DNA of 11,914 bases from QHCE01 sp038260095. Lineage in GTDB: Bacteria; Actinomycetota; Actinomycetes; Mycobacteriales; QHCE01. The notes under the pieces are model-generated. The model worked only from the letters and a program-made list of their open reading frames with translations. It did not search any database and had not been told where the DNA came from. The translations under genes were made by a program, and so were the position numbers. The first letter of the stretch is position 1. Every line of letters begins with the position of its first letter. The stretch covers positions 1-11,914 of the forward strand of contig JBBSOC010000065.1 in NCBI GenBank assembly GCA_038260095.1, read 5' to 3'. This document shows positions 1-5,421 of the stretch, in pieces.

Positions 1-225
1 CGCTCTCGGTGACGGGAGCGGCTTGGTAAACCCCGCTCGGAGCAAGGTCATAAGAGTCGCCATTGGCGGCTTGCGCGGATGTTTGAGGGCGGCCCGCCTG
101 AGTTCGCGGGTAGACCGCATGAGCTCGCTGGCAACAGCGAGTCTAGATGGATGATCGCCGGCCGCGGCAGTGCCGTAAGGCGCCGCGGTGTCACAGAATC
201 CGGCTTACAGGCCAACTCATCCGCT
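1..225 (+). ncRNA. rnpB: RNase P RNA, 3' half (5' part outside window)
   Basis: This is the catalytic RNA of ribonuclease P, which removes tRNA 5' leaders. The window begins near the P14 stem. Recognisable conserved pieces in order: GGTAAACCCC...CGGAGCAAGGTC (about 26-50); the P15 region with its GGGTAG loop (about 109-115), which pairs with the tRNA CCA end; a P18 stem-loop (arms CTCGCTG/CAGCGAG, about 123-141) followed by the conserved AGATGGATGA; and the P4 3' strand with tail ACAGAATCCGGCTTACAGGCC (about 193-213). The order and wording match type A actinobacterial RNase P RNA as I know it. The 3' end is placed near 225, where the P1 strand should close, but the exact end needs the missing 5' strand. 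The small open frames on both strands here are artefacts of this RNA. Confidence 0.93.
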
Positions 226-232
226 CTACCCT

Positions 233-257
233 CCCACACCCGCGTCGGGGGAGTGGG
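233..257 (+). terminator. Hairpin just after rnpB, possible terminator
   Basis: CCCAC and CCCG arms (233-242) pair with CGGG and GTGGG (246-257) around a three-base loop. The stem is GC-rich and starts about 8 nt past the expected rnpB end. No T-run follows, so it could instead be a processing or stability hairpin. From 258 to 446 I see nothing else that I can name. Confidence 0.4.
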
Positions 258-446
258 GCATCAGCGCTGACCAGCCACAACGGTCTCAGTGGTTCTTCGG
301 AGTTCTCAGCACTTCCCGACGTCCCACGGCCCAAACGCGGCCCAGAGATTGATCGGGCCGGGTGATCACAGCGGTCACGCAAGGTCGGGGCGTGCTGTCG
401 CCGATGTTCGGGGTTGTCGTCGGGGTCGTGACCTGCTTCGAACGCT

Positions 447-884
447 TCAGCTGAGCTGCTCGGCCAGCGCGATGATGATGCCTTCGGGGCCGCGGACGTA
501 GCAGAGCCGATAGCTGTCCTCGTACTGCTCCAGCTCGCCAATGAGTTCGGCGCCGTGGGCGCGCAGGCGGGCAAGGACGTCCTCGATGTCTTCGACGGCG
601 AACATGATGCTACGTATGCCCAGCGTGTTCGCCGGTGCGTTCGGCTCAGCGCTGACCGCCGTCGGCGTGTTGAACTTCGTCAGCTCAAGCCGGCTGTGGC
701 CGTCCGGAGTCCGCATCATTGCGACGTCGACTCGGACACCGTCGAGCCCGACGACGCGGTCCACCCAACGCCCCTCGACTGGTGCCTCGCCCTCCAGCTC
801 CATACCAAGTTCAACAAAGAACGCGGTAGCAGCCGCGAGGTCGTCGACAACGACGCCGACGTGGTCCATCCGCTGGATCGTCAT
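447..884 (-). CDS. VOC family protein (glyoxalase/bleomycin-resistance fold)
   Basis: A 145-residue single protein with two beta-alpha-beta-beta-beta modules typical of the vicinal oxygen chelate superfamily. Module 1 starts MDHVGVVVDDLAAATAFF (residues 6-23) and includes the LEL strand. Module 2 starts GIRSIMFAVEDIEDVLARL, followed by SYRLCYVRGPEGIIIALAEQL near the C-terminus. Candidate metal ligands are His8, the Glu of LEL and the Glu of ALAEQL. The usual second-module His (as in GIRHIAF) is Ser here, so metal use may be altered or absent. The ATG at 884 is chosen because it sits directly before the first beta strand; an upstream in-frame TTG would add 11 unconserved residues. It converges on rnpB and lies 95 bp downstream of the next minus-strand gene. 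Substrate unknown: the family includes lyases, dioxygenases, epimerases and resistance proteins. Confidence 0.85.
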   Translation of the reverse strand: MTIQRMDHVGVVVDDLAAATAFFVELGMELEGEAPVEGRWVDRVVGLDGVRVDVAMMRTPDGHSRLELTKFNTPTAVSAEPNAPANTLGIRSIMFAVEDIEDVLARLRAHGAELIGELEQYEDSYRLCYVRGPEGIIIALAEQLS

Positions 885-979
885 GCCGTCAAGCGTAGAG
901 GACCCGGACGGTTCCAAGTTTTGGCGGCTCCACCGTCAGGCGGTACGTGCGATGCGCCGAGTGGTTGCGCACCTCTCGG

Positions 980-1300
980 TTAGGAAACCTGGTCGAGGTG
1001 GTGAATCTTCTTGCGGCGCGGGTTCCACGGCAGTTCAGGATCACCGCCGGCGGGGCTGAGCGTGTGGTGGCTGAGGATGCGGCGCTTGGCGTCCACCTCA
1101 CGCAGGATTCGGGCTGGATCGTGCGGTGCTACATGTTGGGCGATGGTTGGAGGGAAACCAGAAAGACTCACTTGACAGAAGTCCACGCTGTCACTGCTAG
1201 CTACCCATTCGCCACATTCATCATTGCCATCGCAGTGGCGAGCAAGATCGTCTTCTTCCGCGAGACGGGCACGCAGAAAGTCTGCGAGGTCAATCGTCAT
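980..1300 (-). CDS. DUF6221-like protein, short C-terminus
   Basis: A 106-residue protein. The N-terminus LADFLRARLAEEDDLARH and the central APHDPARILREVDAKRRIL are what I recognise from DUF6221, an uncharacterised family common in actinobacterial genomes, phages and islands. No enzymatic motif is visible. Many relatives continue after the ILREVDAKRRIL helix into a Cys-containing tail ending near a tyrosine-rich segment. Here the tail is a short basic stretch (NPRRKKIHHLDQVS), so the protein is either a short variant or C-terminally degraded. The start is ATG at 1300 with only a weak purine stretch before it (minus-strand GGGCTT). It diverges from the ATPase gene across 164 bp that contain three 23-bp repeats. 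The family identification is from memory of the motif, not a search. Confidence 0.65.
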   Translation of the reverse strand: MTIDLADFLRARLAEEDDLARHCDGNDECGEWVASSDSVDFCQVSLSGFPPTIAQHVAPHDPARILREVDAKRRILSHHTLSPAGGDPELPWNPRRKKIHHLDQVS

Positions 1301-1390
1301 AAGCCCATTTTATCTACGTGTCCAATGTCTTCACAATCATTTTTACGGGTAGAACTATGAGGGCTGAGCTCATCCGCCCTGCGACGCTAA

Positions 1391-1454
1391 GTGTGAAACG
1401 TCCGCTAGCAAGGGTGTGAAACGTCCGCTAGCAAGGGTGTGAAACGTCCGCTAG
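1391..1454 (+). repeat. Three 23-bp tandem direct repeats before the ATPase
   Basis: The unit GTGTGAAACGTCCGCTAGCA+AGG occurs at 1391-1413 and 1414-1436 without any mismatch. A third copy at 1437-1454 keeps the first 18 bases. The array ends 10 bp before the ATG of the ATPase at 1465. Units are head-to-tail without spacers, and each contains a GCTAGC palindrome (truncated in the third) and an ACGT core. Position and regularity suggest an operator or iteron-type binding site, perhaps for the ATPase itself, whose middle region looks like a helix-turn-helix. A weak sigma-70-like pair (TTCACA 1330-1335, 17 bp, AACTAT 1353-1358) lies upstream. The repeats are certain; the role is inferred. Confidence 0.9.
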
Positions 1455-1464
1455 AGTTGAGCGC

Positions 1465-2742
1465 ATGGAAGATCACCACGTGGTTTACGTCCCGCGGTTG
1501 GTTGATGCCGCTTTGGCTGAAACACTGGCAACGTTTCCAGCTGCTCTTTTACTTGGTCCCCGCGCCAGTGGTAAGACTACGAGTGCCCGCAGAATTGCGA
1601 GCAACATCGTTGAGCTGGACGACCCTACCCAAGCTGCGCCTTTTCATGCCGATCCGAGCGCTGCGCTGTTAGCGCGCCTACGTCGGCGAGACATCGATCG
1701 GTCCGGGCCGCTGCTTCTCGATGAGTGGCAAGCGGTTCCGGAGCTACTGGGCGCTGTGAAACGGGCGGTTGATCAGGGAGCTCAGCCGGGTAGCTTCCTA
1801 CTCACCGGAAGTGTTCGAGCCGCTCTTACAGCAAGCTCCTGGGCGGGAACCGGTCGGGTCATTGAGGTGGACATGTATCCGATGACCGTTCTAGAGCTGC
1901 AAGGGAGGCAACGGCCCTGTACGGAATTCATCGAACAAACATTTGCCGGTAGGGCAGCCGATTTGGCACTTCCGCCTGAGCTCCCGAATATGGTCGACTA
2001 TGTGGATTTGGCGATCGTCGGTGGGTACCCGCCGGTGGTGCGGCTCGACGCGCCCAAGCGCCGCGCCTGGCTGCGGAGCTATGCTGAGCAGCTTGTGTTA
2101 CGCGATGCCCCTGAGCTAGGAGAGATTCGCGATCCGGCCGGGCTGCGCCGGCTGCTGCGGGCGATCGCTGAACACTCCGCCGGAATTGTGGCTGATACCG
2201 AACTGGCCGTGGCCGCGGACATTAACGTGAAGACGGTGCGGCGGCAGGAGCGCCTGCTGGAGGATCTTCGTATTGTCGAGCCCCTCGAACCCTGGCACAG
2301 CAACCGGATCGCTCGTCTAGTCAAAGCGCGTAAACGGTACATGATGGACCCTGGACTGGCCGCTGTTGTGCTGGGCATCGACGCAGCTGCCGTACTCTCT
2401 CATGGGGGCTTACTCGGAAGTATGCTCGACACATTCGTGATGGCGCAGCTCCGCCCACTGCTCGGTTTGAGTGCCCTTGGTGTTCGTGCTTACCATCTGC
2501 GCCAACAGGACGGTAAGCACGAAGTTGACATCGTGCTCGAGGCGTCGGACGGACGTCTCGTTGGTTTAGAGGTCAAGGCAACGGCGTCCCCATCCAAGGA
2601 TGACGCCCGTCACCTTTGCTGGCTGCGAGACCAGCTTGGCGACCAGTTTGCGGCGGGAATCGTACTGAATACGGGGCGCTGGATTTTTCCCTTGGGTGAG
2701 CGCATCACCGCGGTGCCAATAGCGGCGCTCTGGGGTAGCTAA
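1465..2742 (+). CDS. AAA ATPase with C-terminal DUF4143 domain
   Basis: A 425-residue stand-alone ATPase. The N-terminal AAA domain has Walker A GPRASGKTT (31-39), Walker B LLLDEWQ (83-89) and a sensor-like FLLTGS (111-116). The middle part (about 215-290) has a helix-turn-helix-like stretch (DTELAVAADINVKTVRRQERLLEDLRIV), fitting the winged-helix region of this family. The C-terminal DUF4143 part ends with EVDIVLE...GLEVKAT: Asp355, Glu369 and Lys371 form a PD-(D/E)XK-like nuclease-fold signature. Cellular role is generally unknown; members are scattered, patchily inherited and often sit near mobile DNA. The ATG at 1465 lies just after the tandem repeats, with only a weak SD (GTTGAG). The gene stops 12 bp before a decayed rnpB fragment. 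Length is normal for the family (about 400-430), and no frameshift is seen. Confidence 0.9.
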   Translation: MEDHHVVYVPRLVDAALAETLATFPAALLLGPRASGKTTSARRIASNIVELDDPTQAAPFHADPSAALLARLRRRDIDRSGPLLLDEWQAVPELLGAVKRAVDQGAQPGSFLLTGSVRAALTASSWAGTGRVIEVDMYPMTVLELQGRQRPCTEFIEQTFAGRAADLALPPELPNMVDYVDLAIVGGYPPVVRLDAPKRRAWLRSYAEQLVLRDAPELGEIRDPAGLRRLLRAIAEHSAGIVADTELAVAADINVKTVRRQERLLEDLRIVEPLEPWHSNRIARLVKARKRYMMDPGLAAVVLGIDAAAVLSHGGLLGSMLDTFVMAQLRPLLGLSALGVRAYHLRQQDGKHEVDIVLEASDGRLVGLEVKATASPSKDDARHLCWLRDQLGDQFAAGIVLNTGRWIFPLGERITAVPIAALWGS

Positions 2743-2754
2743 GCAGTTAACCTT

Positions 2755-2874
2755 GCGGCCGGTTGTCACGCCCAAAGAGACCACCAGCGCTCTCGGTAAC
2801 GGGAGCGGTTCGGTAACCAGGCCGAGCAAGGCTATAAGGTCACGGAATCCGACTTACAGGCCACTTCGTTCGCT
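2755..2874 (+). pseudogene. Decayed partial second copy of rnpB
   Basis: A degenerate copy of the 3' half of RNase P RNA. 2788-2838 matches window bases 1-54 (26 of the first 30 bases identical, three deleted later), and 2839-2874 matches 190-225 (30 of 36 identical, ungapped). The segment equivalent to 55-189 is missing: the CCA-binding P15 loop with GGGTAG and the P18 stem. The part before 2788 (GCGGCC...AAAGAGACCACCAGCG) also reads as rnpB sequence from before the window's left edge. No 5' half precedes it, because the ATPase coding sequence is there instead. It cannot fold into a working RNase P RNA. It may be the scar of an insertion, duplication or recombination at rnpB. Confidence 0.85.
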
Positions 2875-3004
2875 TCAAGCTCGTAAAATACAGGTAAGGC
2901 AAGCTCGCCAGTAGCTGTGCGAAAAGGCTTTAACCTTTAGGTAATGCGGCTGGCCCAGGTCACTGGACAACTGACCGAATGGATACGTTCCGCGGGAGTG
3001 CGAA

Positions 3005-3502
3005 ATGAAGGGCACTGTAATTCGTCGGGTTACTCCGGCTGAGTGGGAGTCGTTGCGCACGGTACGGCTGGCCGCTTTACAGGAAGCTCCATTCGCTTTT
3101 GGTTCAACCTATGAGCGCGAGTCTGCTTTCACTGATACTGAGTGGCATTCGCGATTGGGTACCTCTGCCTGGTTTATCGCATGGTTGAATGATCAACCCG
3201 TGGGGCTCGCCGCCGGTTGGTTTCGCCCGGACACACCCGCTACCGAGCGAGAACTGCTTTCTATGTGGGTGCATCCTGCTCAACGCGGTACAGGTGTGGC
3301 GGCGGAACTCGTTACCGCGGCGAAAGCCTGGGCGAGAGACGACGGGGCAGAAGTGCTCACGCTATATGTCGTGGAGGGAAATGATCGTGGGCGCCAGTTC
3401 TACTCCAAGCTTGGTTTCGCTCCTACCGGCAGATGGCAGCCGCTTGTCAGCAACCTCGAAGTCAATACAGAAGAGCTCAGCTGCTTCCTAGCGCATCTTT
3501 AG
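3005..3502 (+). CDS. GNAT family N-acetyltransferase
   Basis: A 165-residue single-domain GNAT fold enzyme, transferring an acyl group from acyl-CoA to an amine of an unknown substrate. The acetyl-CoA pyrophosphate loop is QRGTGVA (93-99) after the strand LLSMWVHP (84-91), the usual motif A. Motif B follows as LYVVEGNDRGRQFYSKLGF (120-138), with Asn126 and Tyr133 in the places of the conserved cofactor-contacting residues. The N-terminal RTVRLAALQEAPFAFGSTYERE (18-39) is typical of a subgroup often annotated only as GNAT. The start is ATG with a good SD, GGGAG at 2994-2998, six bases away. It is a single gene after the rnpB remnant. A small GGTGA/TCACC stem at its stop codon (3502-3517) lacks a T-run. 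Substrate (small molecule, antibiotic or protein N-terminus) cannot be told from sequence. Confidence 0.88.
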   Translation: MKGTVIRRVTPAEWESLRTVRLAALQEAPFAFGSTYERESAFTDTEWHSRLGTSAWFIAWLNDQPVGLAAGWFRPDTPATERELLSMWVHPAQRGTGVAAELVTAAKAWARDDGAEVLTLYVVEGNDRGRQFYSKLGFAPTGRWQPLVSNLEVNTEELSCFLAHL

Positions 3503-3637
3503 GTGACCCGGCTCACCGTCCCCGGCTGTTGTGGCTTCTCGATCGAGGCAGAGCTGGGATATTGACTGCGCCGCTCGGTGTGAGGCAGGGGATATGCGGT
3601 CGAGGTCTCACGGGCTCGGTGTTGGTCACTCATGATA

Positions 3638-3651
3638 CTGCCGATCGGCAG
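3638..3651. other. 14-bp perfect palindrome
   Basis: CTGCCGATCGGCAG reads the same on both strands, in the non-coding stretch between the GNAT gene and the strong hairpin downstream. A pyrimidine-rich run (CTTTACCTGGCTTACTTCT) follows on the plus strand, so it could be a weak terminator for the GNAT transcript or a binding site. Nothing else in 3503-3697 is identifiable. Confidence 0.35.
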
Positions 3652-3697
3652 CTTTACCTGGCTTACTTCTGAGGCCATCTGTGGGAAGATACATATA

Positions 3698-3743
3698 GAC
3701 CAGCCGGGTCTGGTGGCCATTGTGCCATCAGACCCGGCTGGTC
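3698..3743 (-). terminator. Strong 20-bp hairpin terminator for the secreted protein gene
   Basis: Arms 3698-3717 and 3724-3743 are complementary over 20 bp with a single mismatch (a G:U pair in RNA) around a 6-base loop. The hairpin starts 13 bp after the stop codon at 3757. On the minus strand it is followed by TATATGTATCTT, partly T-rich; on the plus strand GC-rich sequence follows. Orientation therefore fits termination of the minus-strand gene. Confidence 0.8.
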
Positions 3744-3756
3744 TCGGCCGAAGGCT

Positions 3757-4077
3757 TCAGCAGACCCCTACGCCTTCATAACGCGAGTACATGCTATGTG
3801 CCTCGGTAAAACCTTGTCCTGGTGCAAGGGTTCTGCACTCACCATTGATGGTGTTATAAATGATTTGTACGGTTACAGGGTGACCACAGGTGGCGTTTAC
3901 CACATCTACCGCCATATAGTCCAATGGGTGGTTTGGTCTATGGATGGGGCGCTCAACGCGAGTCACGCAACTGTCCGCGGCTGTATCAGTAGCCTGGGCC
4001 GGCGCAGAGAAACTGAGGACTCCCCCCCCCAGCACGGCTAGTGCTATCGCTGCTAATGCCGTCCTTGACTTTCTCAT
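3757..4077 (-). CDS. Small secreted four-Cys protein, tendamistat-like
   Basis: A 106-residue exported protein. Residues 1-29 are a signal peptide: basic start MRKSR, hydrophobic core LAAIALAVLGGGVL, and an APAQA cleavage site. The mature part of about 77 residues has Cys37, 64, 81 and 106, the last being the C-terminal residue. The order SCVT...C-x3-VTVQIIY...C-x3-APGQ...Y...C resembles the actinobacterial alpha-amylase inhibitors (tendamistat family, disulfides 1-2 and 3-4). Spacing C2-C3 is 16 and C3-C4 is 24, close to tendamistat (17 and 27), but C1-C2 is 26 instead of 15. The Trp-Arg-Tyr triad that inhibits amylase is absent; HRPNHPLDY lies there. It may therefore have another target, or belong to a related four-Cys secreted family. 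The start at 4077 is set by AGAGGAG six bases upstream; an upstream extension of the frame would bury the signal peptide. Confidence 0.75.
   Translation of the reverse strand: MRKSRTALAAIALAVLGGGVLSFSAPAQATDTAADSCVTRVERPIHRPNHPLDYMAVDVVNATCGHPVTVQIIYNTINGECRTLAPGQGFTEAHSMYSRYEGVGVC
4022..4030 (-). repeat. G9 homopolymer inside the signal peptide codons
   Basis: Nine C on the plus strand are nine G in the coding strand (ctG GGG GGG GGa, residues 16-19, LGGG). A one-base slip in either direction shifts the frame before the mature protein begins. Confidence 0.9.
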
Positions 4078-4083
4078 GATCGA

Positions 4084-4090
4084 CTCCTCT
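4084..4090 (-). promoter_or_regulatory. Ribosome binding site deciding the secreted protein start
   Basis: AGAGGAG on the minus strand, six bases before ATG 4077. It is the strongest SD match in the window. It selects this start over the in-frame upstream start at 4164, which has no signal-peptide logic. Confidence 0.8.
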
Positions 4091-4149
4091 GAAGATTTAA
4101 TTAAGGTGCTTTTAGGTCGCTGACGTGTTGACGCTATCCGTGCGCTGCT

Positions 4150-4182
4150 GCTAAAAGCTAGCAAAACGTGCTAAAGCTAACC
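4150..4182. promoter_or_regulatory. Repeated GCTAAA motifs upstream of the secreted protein gene
   Basis: GCTAAAA (4150), GCAAAA (4161) and GCTAAAG (4170) recur at about one helical turn, around a GCTAGC palindrome at 4157-4162. They lie 70-105 bp upstream of the secreted protein start, in the only AT-richer part of the gap between it and panB. They could be an operator or upstream promoter element; no clear -35/-10 pair was found. Confidence 0.3.
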
Positions 4183-4275
4183 GAATGGCCTAGCAATGAG
4201 TAATCTTCCGGTTCAAAATCTACGGTCAGGGCTCCAGAAATAGACGCGCAACCTGCCTTGCGGCGATCAGGCGCT

Positions 4276-5160
4276 TCACTCGAAGCTGTGTTCCGTGCCG
4301 GGGAAGACGCCGCCTTTGACGTCTTCGGCGAAGCGCTGGGCCGCTGCGGATAGCGCTCCTCGCAGATCGCCGTACTGTTTGACGAAACGTGGTAGCTTCC
4401 CGCCGCGTAGCCCCGCCATGTCCTGCCACACCAACACCTGGGCGTCGCAGTCTGGCCCGGCGCCAATCCCGATGGTGGGCACCCGCAGCTTCTGCGTGAT
4501 TCGCGCGGCCACCGCTGCCGGGACCATCTCCAACACCACAGCGAACGCTCCGGCCTCCTGTGCGGCTTGCGCGTCGGCCACAACCTGCTCGGCCGCATGA
4601 TCGCGGCCCTGTACCCGATAGCCGCTCAGCACATGCTCTCGCTGCGGAGTGAACCCTACATGCCCCATCACCGGGATGCCTCCAGCGCTGAGTAGCTCGA
4701 TCTGCGCCGCGTTGCTGATGCCGCCCTCGAGCTTGACCGCATGCACGCCGGCCTCTTTCATGAACCGCACGGCGGTGCTCCAGGCTTGCTCCGGACTGGC
4801 CTCGTAGGAGCCGAAAGGAAGGTCGGCGACCACTAGCGCCCGCCGAGTGGAACGCACGACCGAGCGGGCAAGCGGGATCAGCTCGTCGGTGGTGACTAGC
4901 AGGCTTGTCTCATTGCCGAACACATTGTTGGATGCCGAATCACCCACCAGCAGCACTGGAATACCAAGCTCGTCAAACAGCCCCGCGGTGTATTGGTCAT
5001 AAGAAGTGAGCATGGGCCAGCGTTCACCGCGCTGCTTGGCTGCCTGGAGATCGGCGAGCCGAACGCGGCGGTGGTTTGGGCCGCCGTATAGCGACACCGC
5101 CTCCGGGCTGGACCCACGGATAGCGGCTTGGGACGCGGTGGATTGAGGTGCGGTAGTCAT
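4276..5160 (-). CDS. panB: 3-methyl-2-oxobutanoate hydroxymethyltransferase
   Basis: Ketopantoate hydroxymethyltransferase transfers a hydroxymethyl group from 5,10-methylenetetrahydrofolate to 2-oxoisovalerate, the first committed step to pantothenate and CoA; it is a cytoplasmic TIM-barrel enzyme. Expected residues are present: LLVGDSASN with metal ligand Asp74, VADLPFGSY with Asp113, AVKLEGG with Lys143 and Glu145, MGHVGFTPQ with His167, and VVLEMVP with catalytic Glu211 (roles by analogy with E. coli PanB). It has 294 residues against about 264 in E. coli. The extra is mainly the first 28 residues up to LYGGPNHRRVR, an extension usual in actinobacteria. The start is ATG 5160 with minus-strand AGGAG at 5167-5171, six bases upstream. 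It is the only pan gene in the window. Upstream 5172-5320 is AT-richer and should hold its promoter, but I could not fix -35 and -10 boxes. Confidence 0.96.
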   Translation of the reverse strand: MTTAPQSTASQAAIRGSSPEAVSLYGGPNHRRVRLADLQAAKQRGERWPMLTSYDQYTAGLFDELGIPVLLVGDSASNNVFGNETSLLVTTDELIPLARSVVRSTRRALVVADLPFGSYEASPEQAWSTAVRFMKEAGVHAVKLEGGISNAAQIELLSAGGIPVMGHVGFTPQREHVLSGYRVQGRDHAAEQVVADAQAAQEAGAFAVVLEMVPAAVAARITQKLRVPTIGIGAGPDCDAQVLVWQDMAGLRGGKLPRFVKQYGDLRGALSAAAQRFAEDVKGGVFPGTEHSFE

Positions 5161-5325
5161 AACGATCTCCTGTGTTCCTTGAGGCCGGTTAGGTCCCCAG
5201 GTGGGATGGGCGATCGGGCTTTAAGCTGTCACTGCTGATTGTCGGTGTTGATCAGAGTATTAAGCAGTATGACAAAGTCTGAACCAGATGATTCATTGCC
5301 CTAACGATGTGGTGCGCGATAAAAA

Positions 5326-5358
5326 TTTTTGCCACAAGTTCTCCTAACTTGGCAAAAA
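5326..5358 (-). terminator. Rho-independent terminator after nadE
   Basis: On the minus strand TTTTTGCCAAGTT, loop AGGAG, then AACTT, a two-base bulge and GGCAAAAA form a stem, followed by TTTTTATC. It lies about 64 bp past the nadE stop codon. The A/T flanks on both sides could let it work in both directions. Confidence 0.7.
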
Positions 5359-5421
5359 AGCACTGCTGCTGACCCTCGTTTCATCGTTTGGCTAATGGAA
5401 GACAATTGACGAACCGCTAGG

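Noticed and set aside
191..574. Minus-strand open frame across the rnpB end and the VOC gene
   Set aside because: It runs antisense into rnpB and overlaps VOC coding in another frame; its composition looks like a GC-rich shadow.
889..1101. Frameshifted continuation of the DUF6221-like protein
   Set aside because: The alternative frame does not show the expected family tail, so I cannot support a frameshift.
1391..1454. Short CRISPR-like array
   Set aside because: The units abut without spacers and there are only three; this is a tandem repeat, and no cas gene is present.
2755..2874. A functional second RNase P RNA
   Set aside because: The 5' half is absent and the P15/P18 block is deleted, so the CCA-binding loop and core cannot form.
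3433..3672. Plus-strand frame containing VLVTHD, resembling an ABC ATPase H-loop
   Set aside because: It overlaps the GNAT gene in another frame, has no Walker A, signature motif or other ABC sequence, and the resemblance is six residues only.
3499..3720. 73-residue minus-strand open frame between GNAT and the secreted protein
   Set aside because: It begins within the strong terminator hairpin, has no SD or recognisable motif, and runs to the end of the GNAT gene.
4158..4598. Minus-strand open frame overlapping panB
   Set aside because: It is an Arg/Ser-rich shadow in another frame of a clearly real panB.
5257..5275. panB promoter made of TTGTCA (5270-5275, minus strand) and TAATAC (5257-5262, minus strand)
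   Set aside because: The two hexamers are only 7 bp apart, too close for a sigma-70-type promoter; no better pair was found.
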